Part shown: piece after piece, positions 33,901 through 44,306 of the stretch | How positions within the stretch are numbered: position 1 is the first letter of the stretch | Layout: every line of letters starts with the position of its first letter | Source: Symbiodinium kawagutii | Taxonomy: Eukaryota > Sar > Dinophyceae > Suessiales > Symbiodiniaceae | DNA: 64,000 bases | NCBI GenBank assembly: GCA_009767595.1 | Contig: VSDK01006319.1 | Span: 90,965-154,964 of the forward strand | Direction: 5' to 3' | Notes under the pieces: generated by a model | What the model was told of the DNA's origin: nothing | Databases searched by the model: none | The model's input: the letters and a program-made list of their open reading frames with translations, nothing else | Position numbers and translations under genes: made by a program

Positions 33901-35078
33901 TGGTGGAAAATGTCAGACTACTTCTGTGATTGACCTTCTTCAATTTTAGCATAGTTTGGGGTTTTATGCACGGTTTTGGGGGGATAGCAAGTGCTTCCCA
34001 ATCCCTGATGCATCTTGCTGATTGTAGGGTGATGACCTCCATATTAACCACCTATAGCAAAGGGTGGGACCAAAGAAATAGATGCACCACACGGGTGTGT
34101 CATAAATGATTGTGCCCCCAAATGGACGGCTAGCAGCTTGATCATTAAGAATAACAATAGTGACATGGTTGGGAGTTGCCATCATTCAGTATCATCCCCT
34201 CCACGTGAAACACTGGCAGTGGTGTTGGATGGCTGATGGGATGCCTGCATGATGGAATTCAACTATCTACTGGTCTCGGCTAGCCCTCAACCAACAAACT
34301 GTTGAAATTTCACCACTCTAAGCTGTTCCAAGTTGAAACCTCAAGCAACAAACACTGAAAATAACACGGGCTACGCAGCTCAAGGGTCGGTCGAGAAGAG
34401 TCTCAGAAAACCGTCTCCAAACGCTTCCTCTCAAAGCAACCACTGGTCAAGGGGGCCCCGGCATTCTAACCGGCGTTGATGGACAAACAGGGTTGCCATT
34501 ATGGTCAATTGCTCAAAGTCACATAGTACATCATAGTACCACATAGATCCATGTAGTACCCCACCCATGAGTGAATCTTGGATCGACTTTTGTGCAGTTT
34601 ACAAGTGACCTGTTGAGGATGGGTTCCAAGCGTTTCCATGGTGGGTTTTCATCCCCAACCACCATCAACCACCTGGATCCAGGTAGAACCATCCCATGAT
34701 CCCTGAGTATGGTGAGATGTGTGGGTAACACGACGAGGGGACCCGGGTACTCCAGGAAGCTTGTTCAGGTTTAGTTGCCTTTCTGGTTGGTGGTTGAACC
34801 ACCCCGTCATGAAAGAATATGCGCAAGTCAACCAACCAATCATTTGTCAATACATTTGGGAAAATAAAACATGTCAATCAAACCACAAACCAGTGATGTT
34901 CCGATTCAGTAGCCTTTCCATATGCCAATGCCATCACATGCCACCAGCTTCCCCTCCAGCACTTCGGCACCGCCCGTGTCTCCTGTGCTTTGCACAGCAC
35001 GTCTGCAATGGTCGCTTCGGACACGTGGACGGAAACCCGGGCACATCGGCCGCTGGGTAGGTAGATCAGCAGTTCCAT
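28350..35078 (-). CDS. Gene span: RCC1-like repeat protein with ubiquitin-like start
   Basis: Seven exons on the minus strand: about 34940-35078, 33488-33751, 33135-33248, 32181-32270, 30159-30266, 29749-29796 and 28350-29033. Exons 2 to 7 join in phase 0. The protein starts MELLIYLPSGRCARVSVHVS, a ubiquitin-like beginning completed by LHPEQRLSDVGIQSGDVLTA in exon 2. About ten repeats of 37-38 residues follow, each like DGSVVTWGxPxxGGDSSAVQ, then a QL..VxxIQAT..AFAAIL stretch. This repeat matches the RCC1-type family that is very common in dinoflagellates, often annotated as HERC or RCC1; a beta-propeller binding scaffold is inferred, with no catalytic HECT domain visible. The 3' end is uncertain: the last repeat breaks off after EHGGDFPDDQQM and a stop, which could instead be a donor (GGCG|GTGATT). 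The 5' ATG has a good context (GCCATGG). Confidence 0.87.
29034..29748. other. RCC1-like gene intron 6, no other gene
   Basis: The minus frame at 29215-29538 is cysteine-rich without recognisable domains; I take it as intron. Confidence 0.4.
29749..29796 (-). CDS. RCC1-like gene, exon 6 (48-nt mini-exon)
   Basis: 16 codons, VKKIQATNSAFAAILA. The acceptor is TTGACAG|GTGAAG. The donor fits CTGGCG|GATGCT (GA type), and GGATG is repeated at the exon 7 acceptor. Confidence 0.8.
30022..30134 (+). repeat. Family C element, donor-proximal
   Basis: GGCAGTGGGTCAAAACCCTG to GGTTAATATTGACCCATAGCC. It occupies the first part (in gene sense) of the intron between exons 5 and 6. Confidence 0.88.
30159..30266 (-). 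CDS. RCC1-like gene, exon 5
   Basis: 36 codons, ATDFAFAAIRLDGSVRTWGS then ASHGGDSQAVQRRLKQ. The acceptor is ACGCAG|GCCACG and the donor AAGCAG|GTGCCG. A family C element starts about 24 bp past the donor. Confidence 0.85.
30897..30989 (+). repeat. AAC microsatellite in intron
   Basis: About 31 AAC units, uninterrupted, within the intron between exons 4 and 5 of the RCC1-like gene. Confidence 0.95.
31101..31292 (-). CDS. Weak ORF inside RCC1-like gene intron
   Basis: The minus frame reads ACRLGATNDLVKVSMVRYPH followed by RGIHDDMVACTHEKTWDD. It is protein-like but does not fit the repeat protein around it, so it may be a nested relic. It abuts a family A element. Confidence 0.18.
   Translation of the reverse strand: MVGCFNHQPVMDYKRQPSACRLGATNDLVKVSMVRYPHRGIHDDMVACTHEKTWDDSGSTMMK
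31265..31420 (+). repeat. Family A element (long copy with internal duplication)
   Basis: CTGGTTGGTGGTTGAAACAA to CAAAACCACCAACCAG. The GATTA...TAGGAAAAATA segment is present three times, making this copy 156 bp instead of about 100. Confidence 0.85.
32181..32270 (-). CDS. RCC1-like gene, exon 4
   Basis: 30 codons, DGSVVAWGHPNHGGDTACIS then SELVDVLQLQ. The acceptor is GCGTCAG|GATGGA and the donor CTGCAG|GCAACG is of GC type; CAGGCxACG recurs at the next acceptor. Confidence 0.83.
32321..33060. other. RCC1-like gene intron 3
   Basis: TGATGGTTGATG-rich at 32320-32460. No nested gene recognised. Confidence 0.4.
33135..33248 (-). CDS. RCC1-like gene, exon 3
   Basis: 38 codons, VVAWGSPYYGGDCTAVQDQL to NSAFAAIRG. 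The acceptor is GGCGCAG|GTGGTC. The end fits CGAGGG|GATGCT, a GA donor whose GGATG is repeated at the next acceptor. Confidence 0.83.
33488..33751 (-). CDS. RCC1-like gene, exon 2
   Basis: 88 codons from CTAAG|GATGGTGAATCC to GATGGACAG|GTGCAA. It finishes the ubiquitin-like domain (LHPEQRLSDVGIQSGDVLTA) and starts the repeats with VCCWGQPDAGGECRGLQNRL. The donor is GT; CAGGTG is repeated at the next acceptor. Confidence 0.85.
34783..34893 (+). repeat. Family A element in RCC1-like intron 1
   Basis: CTGGTTGGTGGTTGAACCAC to AAACCACAAACCAG, with the insertion CACCCCGTCATG shared with the copy at 50590. Confidence 0.85.
34940..35078 (-). CDS. RCC1-like gene, exon 1 (start codon)
   Basis: Starts ATGGAACTGCTG and gives MELLIYLPSGRCARVSVHVS followed by EATIADVLCKAQET, the first two strands and the helix of a ubiquitin-like fold. 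The donor is not resolved. GCACAG|GAGACA would fit exon 2 in phase but would skip one strand, so a further mini-exon may be missing. A family A element starts about 50 bp inside the intron. Confidence 0.68.
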
Positions 35079-35253
35079 GGCAACGCTGCCATGCTCTGGC
35101 TGAGCGGCATAGAAATCATCGGAAAGAGTAAGTCATCAGCCATGATTAACTTCCCAAACAGGGATAACTATTCCAAGTCAGAATGGTTGGCTATGATAGT
35201 CGCTTGGCAATCATGAACAACCATGATCATGGCAAGCATATCTGATTTGCTGG

Positions 35254-35541
35254 TTAAACATCGACATCAATGTTCACTTCATTCTCCGTTTGTTCGTATG
35301 AGGTCGTGCAAAAAGGGATCGCCTTGTTTTGATGCTTCACGATGATTCTCACTGTATGTTGAAAAGACAGTTTCGTCTGAGAGGTCATATCGGCCATGCC
35401 CACAACAACAAGAAGCAGCTTTCCTCTCGCGCAGCCACTTGATTGCGCCTTCTCGTTTGTCTTCACTAGTATTCTTGCGAGATTAGAAAATACAACCAAA
35501 ATAAGAGCGGTCTGGAACGATTCCAAAATTTCTTTAGACAA
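35254..35541 (-). CDS. Candidate coding segment, unknown protein (C-terminal part)
   Basis: About 95 codons ending in a stop. It reads KEILESFQTALILVVFSNLA, then RILVKTNEKAQSSGCARGKL, a hydrophobic LLLVVVGMAD, then HTVRIIVKHQNKAIPFC and an acidic end (ENEVNIDVDV). Convincing as protein, with no family recognised. It lies just upstream of, and on the same strand as, the RCC1-like gene, next to a second open segment in another frame (35552-35737); the two could be one gene split by a tiny intron or a frameshift. Confidence 0.4.
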   Translation of the reverse strand: MSKEILESFQTALILVVFSNLARILVKTNEKAQSSGCARGKLLLVVVGMADMTSQTKLSFQHTVRIIVKHQNKAIPFCTTSYEQTENEVNIDVDV

Positions 35542-35551
35542 CTAGATTCCC

Positions 35552-35737
35552 TCATATGAGCACCTCCTGCGAGTAGCGTTCATAAGCTTCTGCGTCCCAC
35601 GATAACGATGATGTTGTGTCTGCTGTGACTGGTAGCTTGAGTGCAAAGTCAAAGCGGCTTTGAAACCCGACAGTGTCTGACTGGTCTCTAATTCTTCCAT
35701 TGGAGCCACTCAATGCTATTTCCAAACAGTGGCACAT
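35552..35737 (-). CDS. Candidate coding segment, unknown protein (N-terminal part)
   Basis: The frame reads CHCLEIALSGSNGRIRDQSD, then TVGFQSRFDFALKLPVTADT and WDAEAYERYSQEVLI before a stop. Ten bases separate it from the next open segment. Phase differs, so a short intron or an indel is needed to join them. Function unknown. Confidence 0.38.
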   Translation of the reverse strand: MCHCLEIALSGSNGRIRDQSDTVGFQSRFDFALKLPVTADTTSSLSWDAEAYERYSQEVLI

Positions 35738-37365
35738 TGATTCATCCCAAGCATTTCCAAACTATGATAATAGCAATGATACATTTGATAGTACTTATAG
35801 TACATACCTATAACCTCAACATGGTTCGCACATGTCTGCTGCTCAGGAATCAAATCGTCAGCACCATTGTAATCTTGCCATCGTCATCACGGTCCTCATT
35901 GCTATTGCTGCTGCACTTGCTGCTTTCACCCCTGTTCAAATCAAGCAATCTCTTGTCAACTCTCTTCATTTTTACATTTACCAACATTCAACAACTCATT
36001 CTCAACAACTCATTCTCAACAACTCATTCTCAACAACTCATTCTCAACAACTCAATCATTCTCTCATCATTCTCTGCCCATTTATCCTTGCTTGTTACAC
36101 GCCAGATGCGCTTCCCCTCGCCTGTCTGCCATGATGCGGTAAACCTTTCGAGCAACGAAGTCCTGGTTGCAAGCTGGGAGACAAGCATGCCGTGCACGCC
36201 CGAGCAACTAAAGCTGAGTAGAGATATGGTGGGTTTCTTGAACTGATTACACTAGGGGAATGCTAACCAACAACAACACTGTTTCTGATAATAGGGAACC
36301 AAAAACAATTCATGCTTCATTACCAACAATGATTTATGCCAACCGCAAAAAAAACAACAAATCATACTTCTTATAATATTACCAACCCCCGAAAAAGATG
36401 TTTTATCAGCAACAATCCTATTAATAGAGATTGGATGATTGGGGGGTCAGTCCACTGTTTTGAGAGACAACCATGTAACCAGCTACTGTTGATGATGATA
36501 GAATGTAGCCAATTTAGCTATGGATTACTACGCCTTAACAATTACTGACTACTAATGACATGAAATACAGTCATATCCAGCCAAATATTGAATGGAATTA
36601 CTGTATCAACTATATGACTACTATCAACTATACGTATAAATACAAAATGACCCTTATCCTAATGGCTGAAATGGTTCGAATGGCTTATCTAATAACTTTG
36701 TCTTCATGGCATATGGCATATACGTCTCAGGTTTTGGGTCACCCCCTCCCCACCCATGGTCATGGCATACATATCACTGCAAACAGAATGTCAAGCTCCA
36801 TGGCTGCAGCTGCTCATGCTCCATGTCAAGCAGCTGGCCGGCACGTGCTGATCCACGACTGTAGACCGAATAATTTGTCAATCAACCAACCTTCCAAAAG
36901 ATTGGAGCACTAGTTAGTAGTGGTCCTGGTCTGTCATGGTGGTAGATGGGCAAAAATCAAACACATTCAAAAACAATTCTTCTTTAGGTACACACAACCC
37001 ATGTTATTTCAACCTACATGTATGTGGTCAACCTCTGGTTAACCAATGTTTACAGCTGAGTTGCCACAATGAGAATGGTTGACCGAAGTGAGTAGCAGGC
37101 TTCTTGATTCTGATCCAGCTGCAGATTTTTACCAGTATCAGCAACTGGTGTTCAGCATGAGCTATTTGAAACAGTAGTCGGTGATTGCTCGCGGTTGCTT
37201 GTTGTTGTTGATGATTTGCCAACCACTCAAACTGTCTTATGATCATCTTTGATTAATATGATATGTCTAAAGGTCACCCAAAGCAAATATGTCTACAGAT
37301 CTTCTATACTTTATGTCTTTGTTCAGATTCCTATAGTAAAAAACAAAACAACCAACACCCACAGC
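35738..37365. other. No firm gene
   Basis: A CAACTCATTCTCAA unit (14 bp) repeats about four times at 35990-36055. A plus frame at 35713-36246 runs through it and ends with a protein-like stretch (PVCHDAVNLSSNEVLVASWE), but the repeat explains most of its length. A long diverged family B copy may span 36287-36473. Confidence 0.3.
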
Positions 37366-37452
37366 TCAAGGTTGCTGCGGAATCTCCTGCTTCAAGGCGG
37401 TCCAATCTCCGCCGTGACGGAAGGTGTCCAACAAGGCCTCCAGCAGGGAGTG
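37366..37452 (-). CDS. Kinase-like gene, terminal exon
   Basis: 28 codons after GTCCCCAG: HSLLEALLDTFRHGGDWTAL, then KQEIPQQP and TGA. A GAT trinucleotide repeat lies immediately upstream, in the intron. Confidence 0.55.
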   Translation of the reverse strand, partial: HSLLEALLDTFRHGGDWTALKQEIPQQP

Positions 37453-40400
37453 CTGGGGACGATGACGATGATGACGACGACGATGACGACGATGATATGA
37501 TGATGATGGATGGATGGCATCAATGATATGAATGATGCTCATTGATATATCATATGGATGGATATAATTCTTTTGAGCATCATTCATCATATCATTGATG
37601 CTCAAAAGAATTATGACAACAATGATAATGCAGTGGCAGCTGCGGTTGCTCTTGCTGCTGTTGTCGCTGCTTCTGTGTCATGGCTCTGGTTCTTGATCGT
37701 TTTGTTCCTGTTGTTGTTTGAGTTTCATTGGGGGAAATTGCTGCTGCAAAAGCAAAATAGACTCAGAAAACTCTTGATCAATTGAGAATGCTCTACAAAG
37801 AAATCATCAACAACTGTAGAATCTTGTCATTCAAATCGCGCGGCAGTAATACTTACTTGGAGAAGCACGGCCGTGAGTCAAAACTGACCTCAGAATGATC
37901 AGCTACCCGTAGTAGCTGGGACATCACACAACAACAGCTCCGAACTCCAAAGGACATCAATGATTGGTACTGTTTAGGACTGGTTTGATCGATGGTTCAA
38001 TCAGAAAATCCTTGACTGGTTGGTGGTTTCAACCTCTTTGAAAAATATCAGTCAACAACTGTTTGCTAATGATTACTAGGGAAAATAAACAGTGTTTAAA
38101 ACCACCAACCAAATAATATGATGATGATATCAGGGGATGCTAATCCAAAAAGTTTCACAATCATTCATAATCAAGGTATTAAGAAAGACCTTTACATGGC
38201 ACATTACCTAATCATCCTAATCATGAGGGAATACAGGGAGTTCATACAGCAGTGGGCAATTGTCGGGGTTGTAAACTGACAAGAATGAAGAAATTGGCCA
38301 ATAAGGCAAACATATGGAAACATTAAGCTTAGATGGTTCGACGTTTTCCAGCGGCTACAGAGATTCATATTTGCTTTCTGCTCCTCTTGGTGCCGCATGC
38401 ACTTGCGCCCTCCTACATCTCAGCAAATTACCATACTGCCAACTGTATGGGCTTGCTGCTGTATGCCCCACGCAACGCTCGCTTCAAATCAATTGGAAAT
38501 GTCTTGCATCAATGCCGAGAATCATCCCCCAAAACACATTATACAATCAACTATACATAGATCATATACAGTTATGTATAGATACATGTACAAAATTTAG
38601 TCATGCTTCACTATATAAAAAGTATCCTTGTACAACATTGCTGGTTGGTGGTTTCAACCCCTATGGAAAATATTAGTCAACCAACCAATTGTTGATAATT
38701 TCTAGAGAAATTCAAAAATGTGAATCAAACCACCAACCAGCAGTTGCTGAACCACTATTGTTGCTGAGTATCCCCTATCATCAACCATTGTATGTGGTTA
38801 TAACCCCTATGAACCACTATAATCCCCTATTCTTCACCATTATTGTTGGTTACTATCCCTTATTAAACATTAGCAACCTCCGTTTCCGTATAAAAACCAC
38901 CAGCCAGTAGTGGTTTAACCATGTTTAATTAACTATTGTTGTTGCTTAGTATCCCCTATTATTATATCACCATCATTAACCATGGGTGAAACCACCAGCC
39001 AGATAGGGTTCCCCTATCATTAACCATTGTTTTCTGACTATTCTTGCTGGTTATTATCCATGGGTTGGTTAATATTGACCACCAACCAGATAAAGTCGTG
39101 CTTCACCATCTCTCGCCGTTCCTGCAAGTCCCGTCGTCTCCAAGGCACAGCCCAGTAACAGGAGGCATCGTCCCAGTAGAGCTGCCACAGCTCCTGCCGC
39201 GACGCAGCGACGCAGCTCATGAGGTCATCTGCGCAAGGTGCGAACAGCCACGCCACCCCGGAAAATGGAAAAGATGCGCGTTCGTCAAGTGACCAACCAT
39301 TGGTTATTAAGGTTTAGGAAAATATGGGAAACATTGGTTATTACATGTTCTTACGTTTGGGAAAATGAAAAGTGTTTAAAAGCACCTGCCAGTGATCCAA
39401 TCATGTTGCTGAATCGCTTGTGATTGCAATTAAATCAATGATAGTTTTTATGTTTCGATGATATTTCATTCTACTTGTAGGTTTATAGTGATCCATGATC
39501 ATGATCCAATCATGGTACTGTCATCATGTTTGACAATGAAGTATTATCCAATCAATGAAGTTGACAAGAAATAAGTACGGTTCATTGCCAGTGGTAATTA
39601 AATGGTGGTTCGAACAAGAATCATCAAATAATTCATCCCACTGTGCAGGTTTGACCATGGTTCAGGTTCACATTCATTGGTACTCCCTTTATAACGAGAG
39701 TTCAACTGACAAGAAGCAACCGCAAGAGGAAAATTGGAAGTGGTGTATTAAAGTGGGTCTGCCATTACAATCCTGAACCCATCTCGACCCTGCAATGCTT
39801 TAAATACCAATAAGTGACAGCAACAAAAATCACATGGAAATGGGTCAAAACCCCGTACCCCTGGTTCCCTATCATTAAGCATTTGTTTCCTTTGTTTTGG
39901 TTGGTCATTATCCCCCATGAAATTGGTTGGTTAACTGCTTGACCCAACTCGCCACATCTGCCGACACAAAAAAAGCGCCACGGGCGTAGCGCCACCGAGG
40001 TCTCCTGCAGCTTTCGAAGTTCGGGCTCCTTCTGCCGCGCGGAGGCAAGGCGTTGTTGGGGCTGGTTGTACTACCGGAGGTGTCATGGCTGGTGGCTCGT
40101 GCATGCCATTCATATGGTGGTTTCTCAAAATAGGGGACCCCAAAAATGGTTGGTTTATTACTAACAATGGTTTATAAAGGATGATTTGGGGGTCCCGCTA
40201 TTTTGAGAAACACCCATATGCTTGATCGTCAAATCAAATCATGAAATGCTATGCTGGTCTGTCATTTCAAGTGGTTCATCATTTCATTGACTTGGAATGG
40301 CTCAACGTCATCCTGTGAAACTGACATTCCCATAGTGACAAATTCCACAACCACCCATAACTGCTGATCAAACAACATGCCCCGAGGGGCAGGGGTAGAG

Positions 40401-43400
40401 CCTCTGCAGAGCAGTGAGCAAAGCTCAGCCAAACCCCAGAATTATATGTGGCGCAAACAAGAAAACAATTTGCAACCTGTCAACATTTGTGGGCTAAAAA
40501 CTTGTGAATGATCTACTTGATTATTGGCTTGAAGTCCAAACCCAATGGTGATCGTTGATATCTATAGCATTGCCAAGCCATAATATATTATAAGCTGGCT
40601 TGTACAGTAAGGATCAATCAGTTGATCATTGGAAGTCTGGACTGGATGGCTTGTATGGCTTGATCATCAAAGAGTCCAAGATGAGTCCTCCACGTCTGTA
40701 GGCAGCATACTGCACAGCACCTTGCCGCCGCGTTGCTACTGCAACGATACAACAGCTAATGCTTAACAAGGATGAAAACAAAATGCTAATAAATTCTAAT
40801 AAGCTAATAGTGATCAAGCTACATGATCATGTCTGACAGCCATTAACTTAAAATAAAATCAAACTAATAATGATTCCTGAATGTTCATGATGCGTACATA
40901 AGCTGATATGTGTTTGTCTAAAAATATGTATGGGTGTATAACATCAATATATTGGGTATAGAAGCTGATAATCAACCATCTTGGACATGGACCTAGACGT
41001 ATGTTTATATACATAGAACGTATTGATAAAGTTGTGTCAACATACATTGCATAATGAAGGTTCAACATGATCATCCTGGCCACTACGATAAAGCAATGGC
41101 TGACAATCTTTGATTGATAGCTGCCCATGAAATATATGTAGTGGAAACAAACAGCTGCAAATGGTGACACATCAATTGTGGGTTGATGCTTTGAACATGT
41201 TGGAATCATCCCCGAACTTTTTTGTTTCACTCATTTTACCTGTTGATCATCACAGGAAGGGAAGCAAAAACAGGTGAGACAACCAACCAGGTAATCGAAC
41301 TTGGGGCACTGTCCCATCTCAGGCCCTGCGTCATCTAGGCGCTGTCCGTACAAATTGAAATGACTTGGCACCGCCAGAGATCCAGCATTGAACAAACTAC
41401 CCATGTTTGAAAACACCAATCCGGCAAAGACTGAGGTCCAGTGACTGCCATGTTTGACAGTAAATCCCGAGCTATTGAGCTCTTTTTTTCGGTGGTGGTG
41501 GTGGTGGTGGTGGTGGTGGTGGTCAGTAGCCATCTCAAATCGTTCTGCAGGTCCAAACCATTGACCGCTGGATGCCCGTTCTGATCGTTCTGTTTCTGGG
41601 CTCTGGCACAATCCTCGGGATCATCGCCAGGGCCATGGGGTTGTCCGTAAATGGAGTCCAAAAATGTCAGATTTCCATGGATTTCTTGGATCTTTCGATG
41701 ATTGGAGGGGTACCAATCCACTCCATTAGATGATTCCGAGCATTTTGTCTCGCTGGTCCCCACACAGTGGTCCCCGCCAATTCCCTGGGCCTGGATTGCA
41801 GTGAGTCCCAAGCCCTGCGCTGGAAGGATTGCAGGAAGAGTTGTGCAAACTGCAAAGCCAAGGGTGTGGAGTTCATTGTGCTGCTTGGTTTTCAAGGATG
41901 CCATATGGAAAATGATAATCATTAGATTGACTCATGAAGTTGCTATGCTCAAACTGAAGTAGTTCTGAAGTTCTAACCCACGACTTGTTGATCGGGGTGC
42001 CCGGGCCTTTGAAGTTTTCAAACACTGTTCACAAGTGCTCCAAATGCTGGACTTCAAACTGCCAAACAACAAAAACGATGCTTTGATGACCTTCCCACAG
42101 CACGCCAGCCAGGAAAAATCAAGCAACCAAATACCATAACTTGCCAAAAAGTGGCAAACAGAATCAATTCCAAGGGCATAGAAACAAAGGTTTCATAGAA
42201 AACTGCCATTTTGTTCAGTCTCAGAGTCCAACTGCCTGCTGGATTGGATCCCAATGGTTTGCAACGGTCAAAGCTCTGCAGAACGCCAAGAGAGAACCAG
42301 CGGCAACGCGCCTGCAAATCCAAATGGATCTGGTACTCAATGCACAAAAAGTCCTCCTGGGAACAAGATTGTTGAGATATGTTGAGATGATGGATTAGCA
42401 ACGAACATGTACAAAAAGGCACACTTGAGATGTGCTACCGAAAAAGTCTATCGGGGTAAGCCAAGGCATAGATGGATAACAAGCTAACTAGTGCCATTAT
42501 AGCTAGATAATACTACATGTGGGCAAGAATCAAACTGGATACATTTTCGCTGAACACAAGTGATGACCAACTTGTGAAAAGAACGCATCTTTTCCTGTGC
42601 CAACAAAAGACGTTCTGTAACCACAGGACAAGTGTCACGCATAGATGTCAATATCCAAAAAAATGGCAACATAGAAAGCATTTCAACATCAACACAGGCA
42701 CACACACATATAAATCTAATTCCCTTATTCAGCCACAACACCCAAACAAAACCAAAGAAATAAAACGCTGATTTGGGATGATTTCGGCCTCTTCATGGAA
42801 CATGGAAGCATATTTGTTACCTTATTGCAAATTGATGGTTGCTTAATGGTTGATGGTAATGACAAACAACCCTGCCGTTGCGAGCCACCCCCACAGTCAT
42901 GGCCACGGTTTCCCTGCTGGACATGAGCTCGGGACAGCATCTCCTGCACCAGTGCTTTGCATCCAGCCTGAGCACAACGATGGGTATGGCGCTGCCCTCC
43001 CCTGATCATCAAAAATTTGGTGGTTTCTTGAGCCCTGGGGGACCCCCCAAAATGGTAGGTTTATTTCTATACATGGTTCATCATGGTTCATAAACTGGGT
43101 GATTCAGGGGTACCTCTACTTGAGAAACCAGCATTTGGGCTCGTCATTACTTCACCTAACCATTGAACCACTATCGATATGATTTTTATCTTGCCATATG
43201 GTTGATGGGCAATCATTAACAATCTGAAAATAGTTGCGGATATCCGTTTTGACGTTGAACTTGGGCCATTGAGCATGACACAGTTCACAATGTTCGTAGG
43301 CTGATATCCATTGGTCTGCTTCAAGTATGCACTTCCGAAGCCATTTTGAAGCAATACTTATAGGATGTTACAGTATGAGCTATCATATGTTTTGTCATCA

Positions 43401-44252
43401 ACCATTATAAGCGCTCATCAAATTCTATAGCTACAGGTTATATTCTTGAGCAATAGAAATATTTAGCTAGTTCATAAGCTATAGCTACATGAACCATTTT
43501 GGTATTTCTAAGCCATTGGTGCCCCGGGTCCCGCAGCGCCTCGAATTGCCTCCAAGCTGACACGGGCCAGTAGCGGCAGTCACCACCTGGCAGCCCGTAG
43601 CCAGGTCGTGTGGCTGTGACCATTGATGTACGGTGGGTTTTAAGGGAATGTATATTTGTAAGGGATTTATAGGGTTTTATACGGTTTGATACGAGATATA
43701 TATAAAGGTTCATAGGGGATTATAGTGATTCATAGGGGAAAATAAACCGACAACTATAGGGTAAAATACCGACTATATATGGTTAATAATGGCTTATGCA
43801 GGTTCATACTGGATAACAATAGAGGATAATCAGCAACAATAAGACTCATATGCTGGTTTCTCAAAATTGGGACCCCCAAAAATGCTCTGCTTATTGTTTA
43901 AAACAACTAATGTTGGATAATTTAGAGGTACACCCATTTTAAGAAACCACGGTATGACCACTGGTAGTTTTAGCCGATAACTGGCACTTATCAGGCACTA
44001 GTTGTAATCAAACTGGTTCGACACGCAGGGGTCATAAACCTTCATAATTCTCTAGCATTCTCTAGCTATATATCAAGATATATCTACCATGACTAGTAGC
44101 TACTTGGAAGTGCTGCTCTGTGCTCTCAGGTGAACAACGCTGTGGGTGCACCCCAAACAAAAAAGTCTGAAAGGTGCTCCGCGATGAGGCATCCACAACT
44201 TCTTGGAGGTTTGCTATGGCCACTCATCAGCAGTTGGAGAATCGTAAACAAC

Positions 44253-44306
<54 letters not shown>

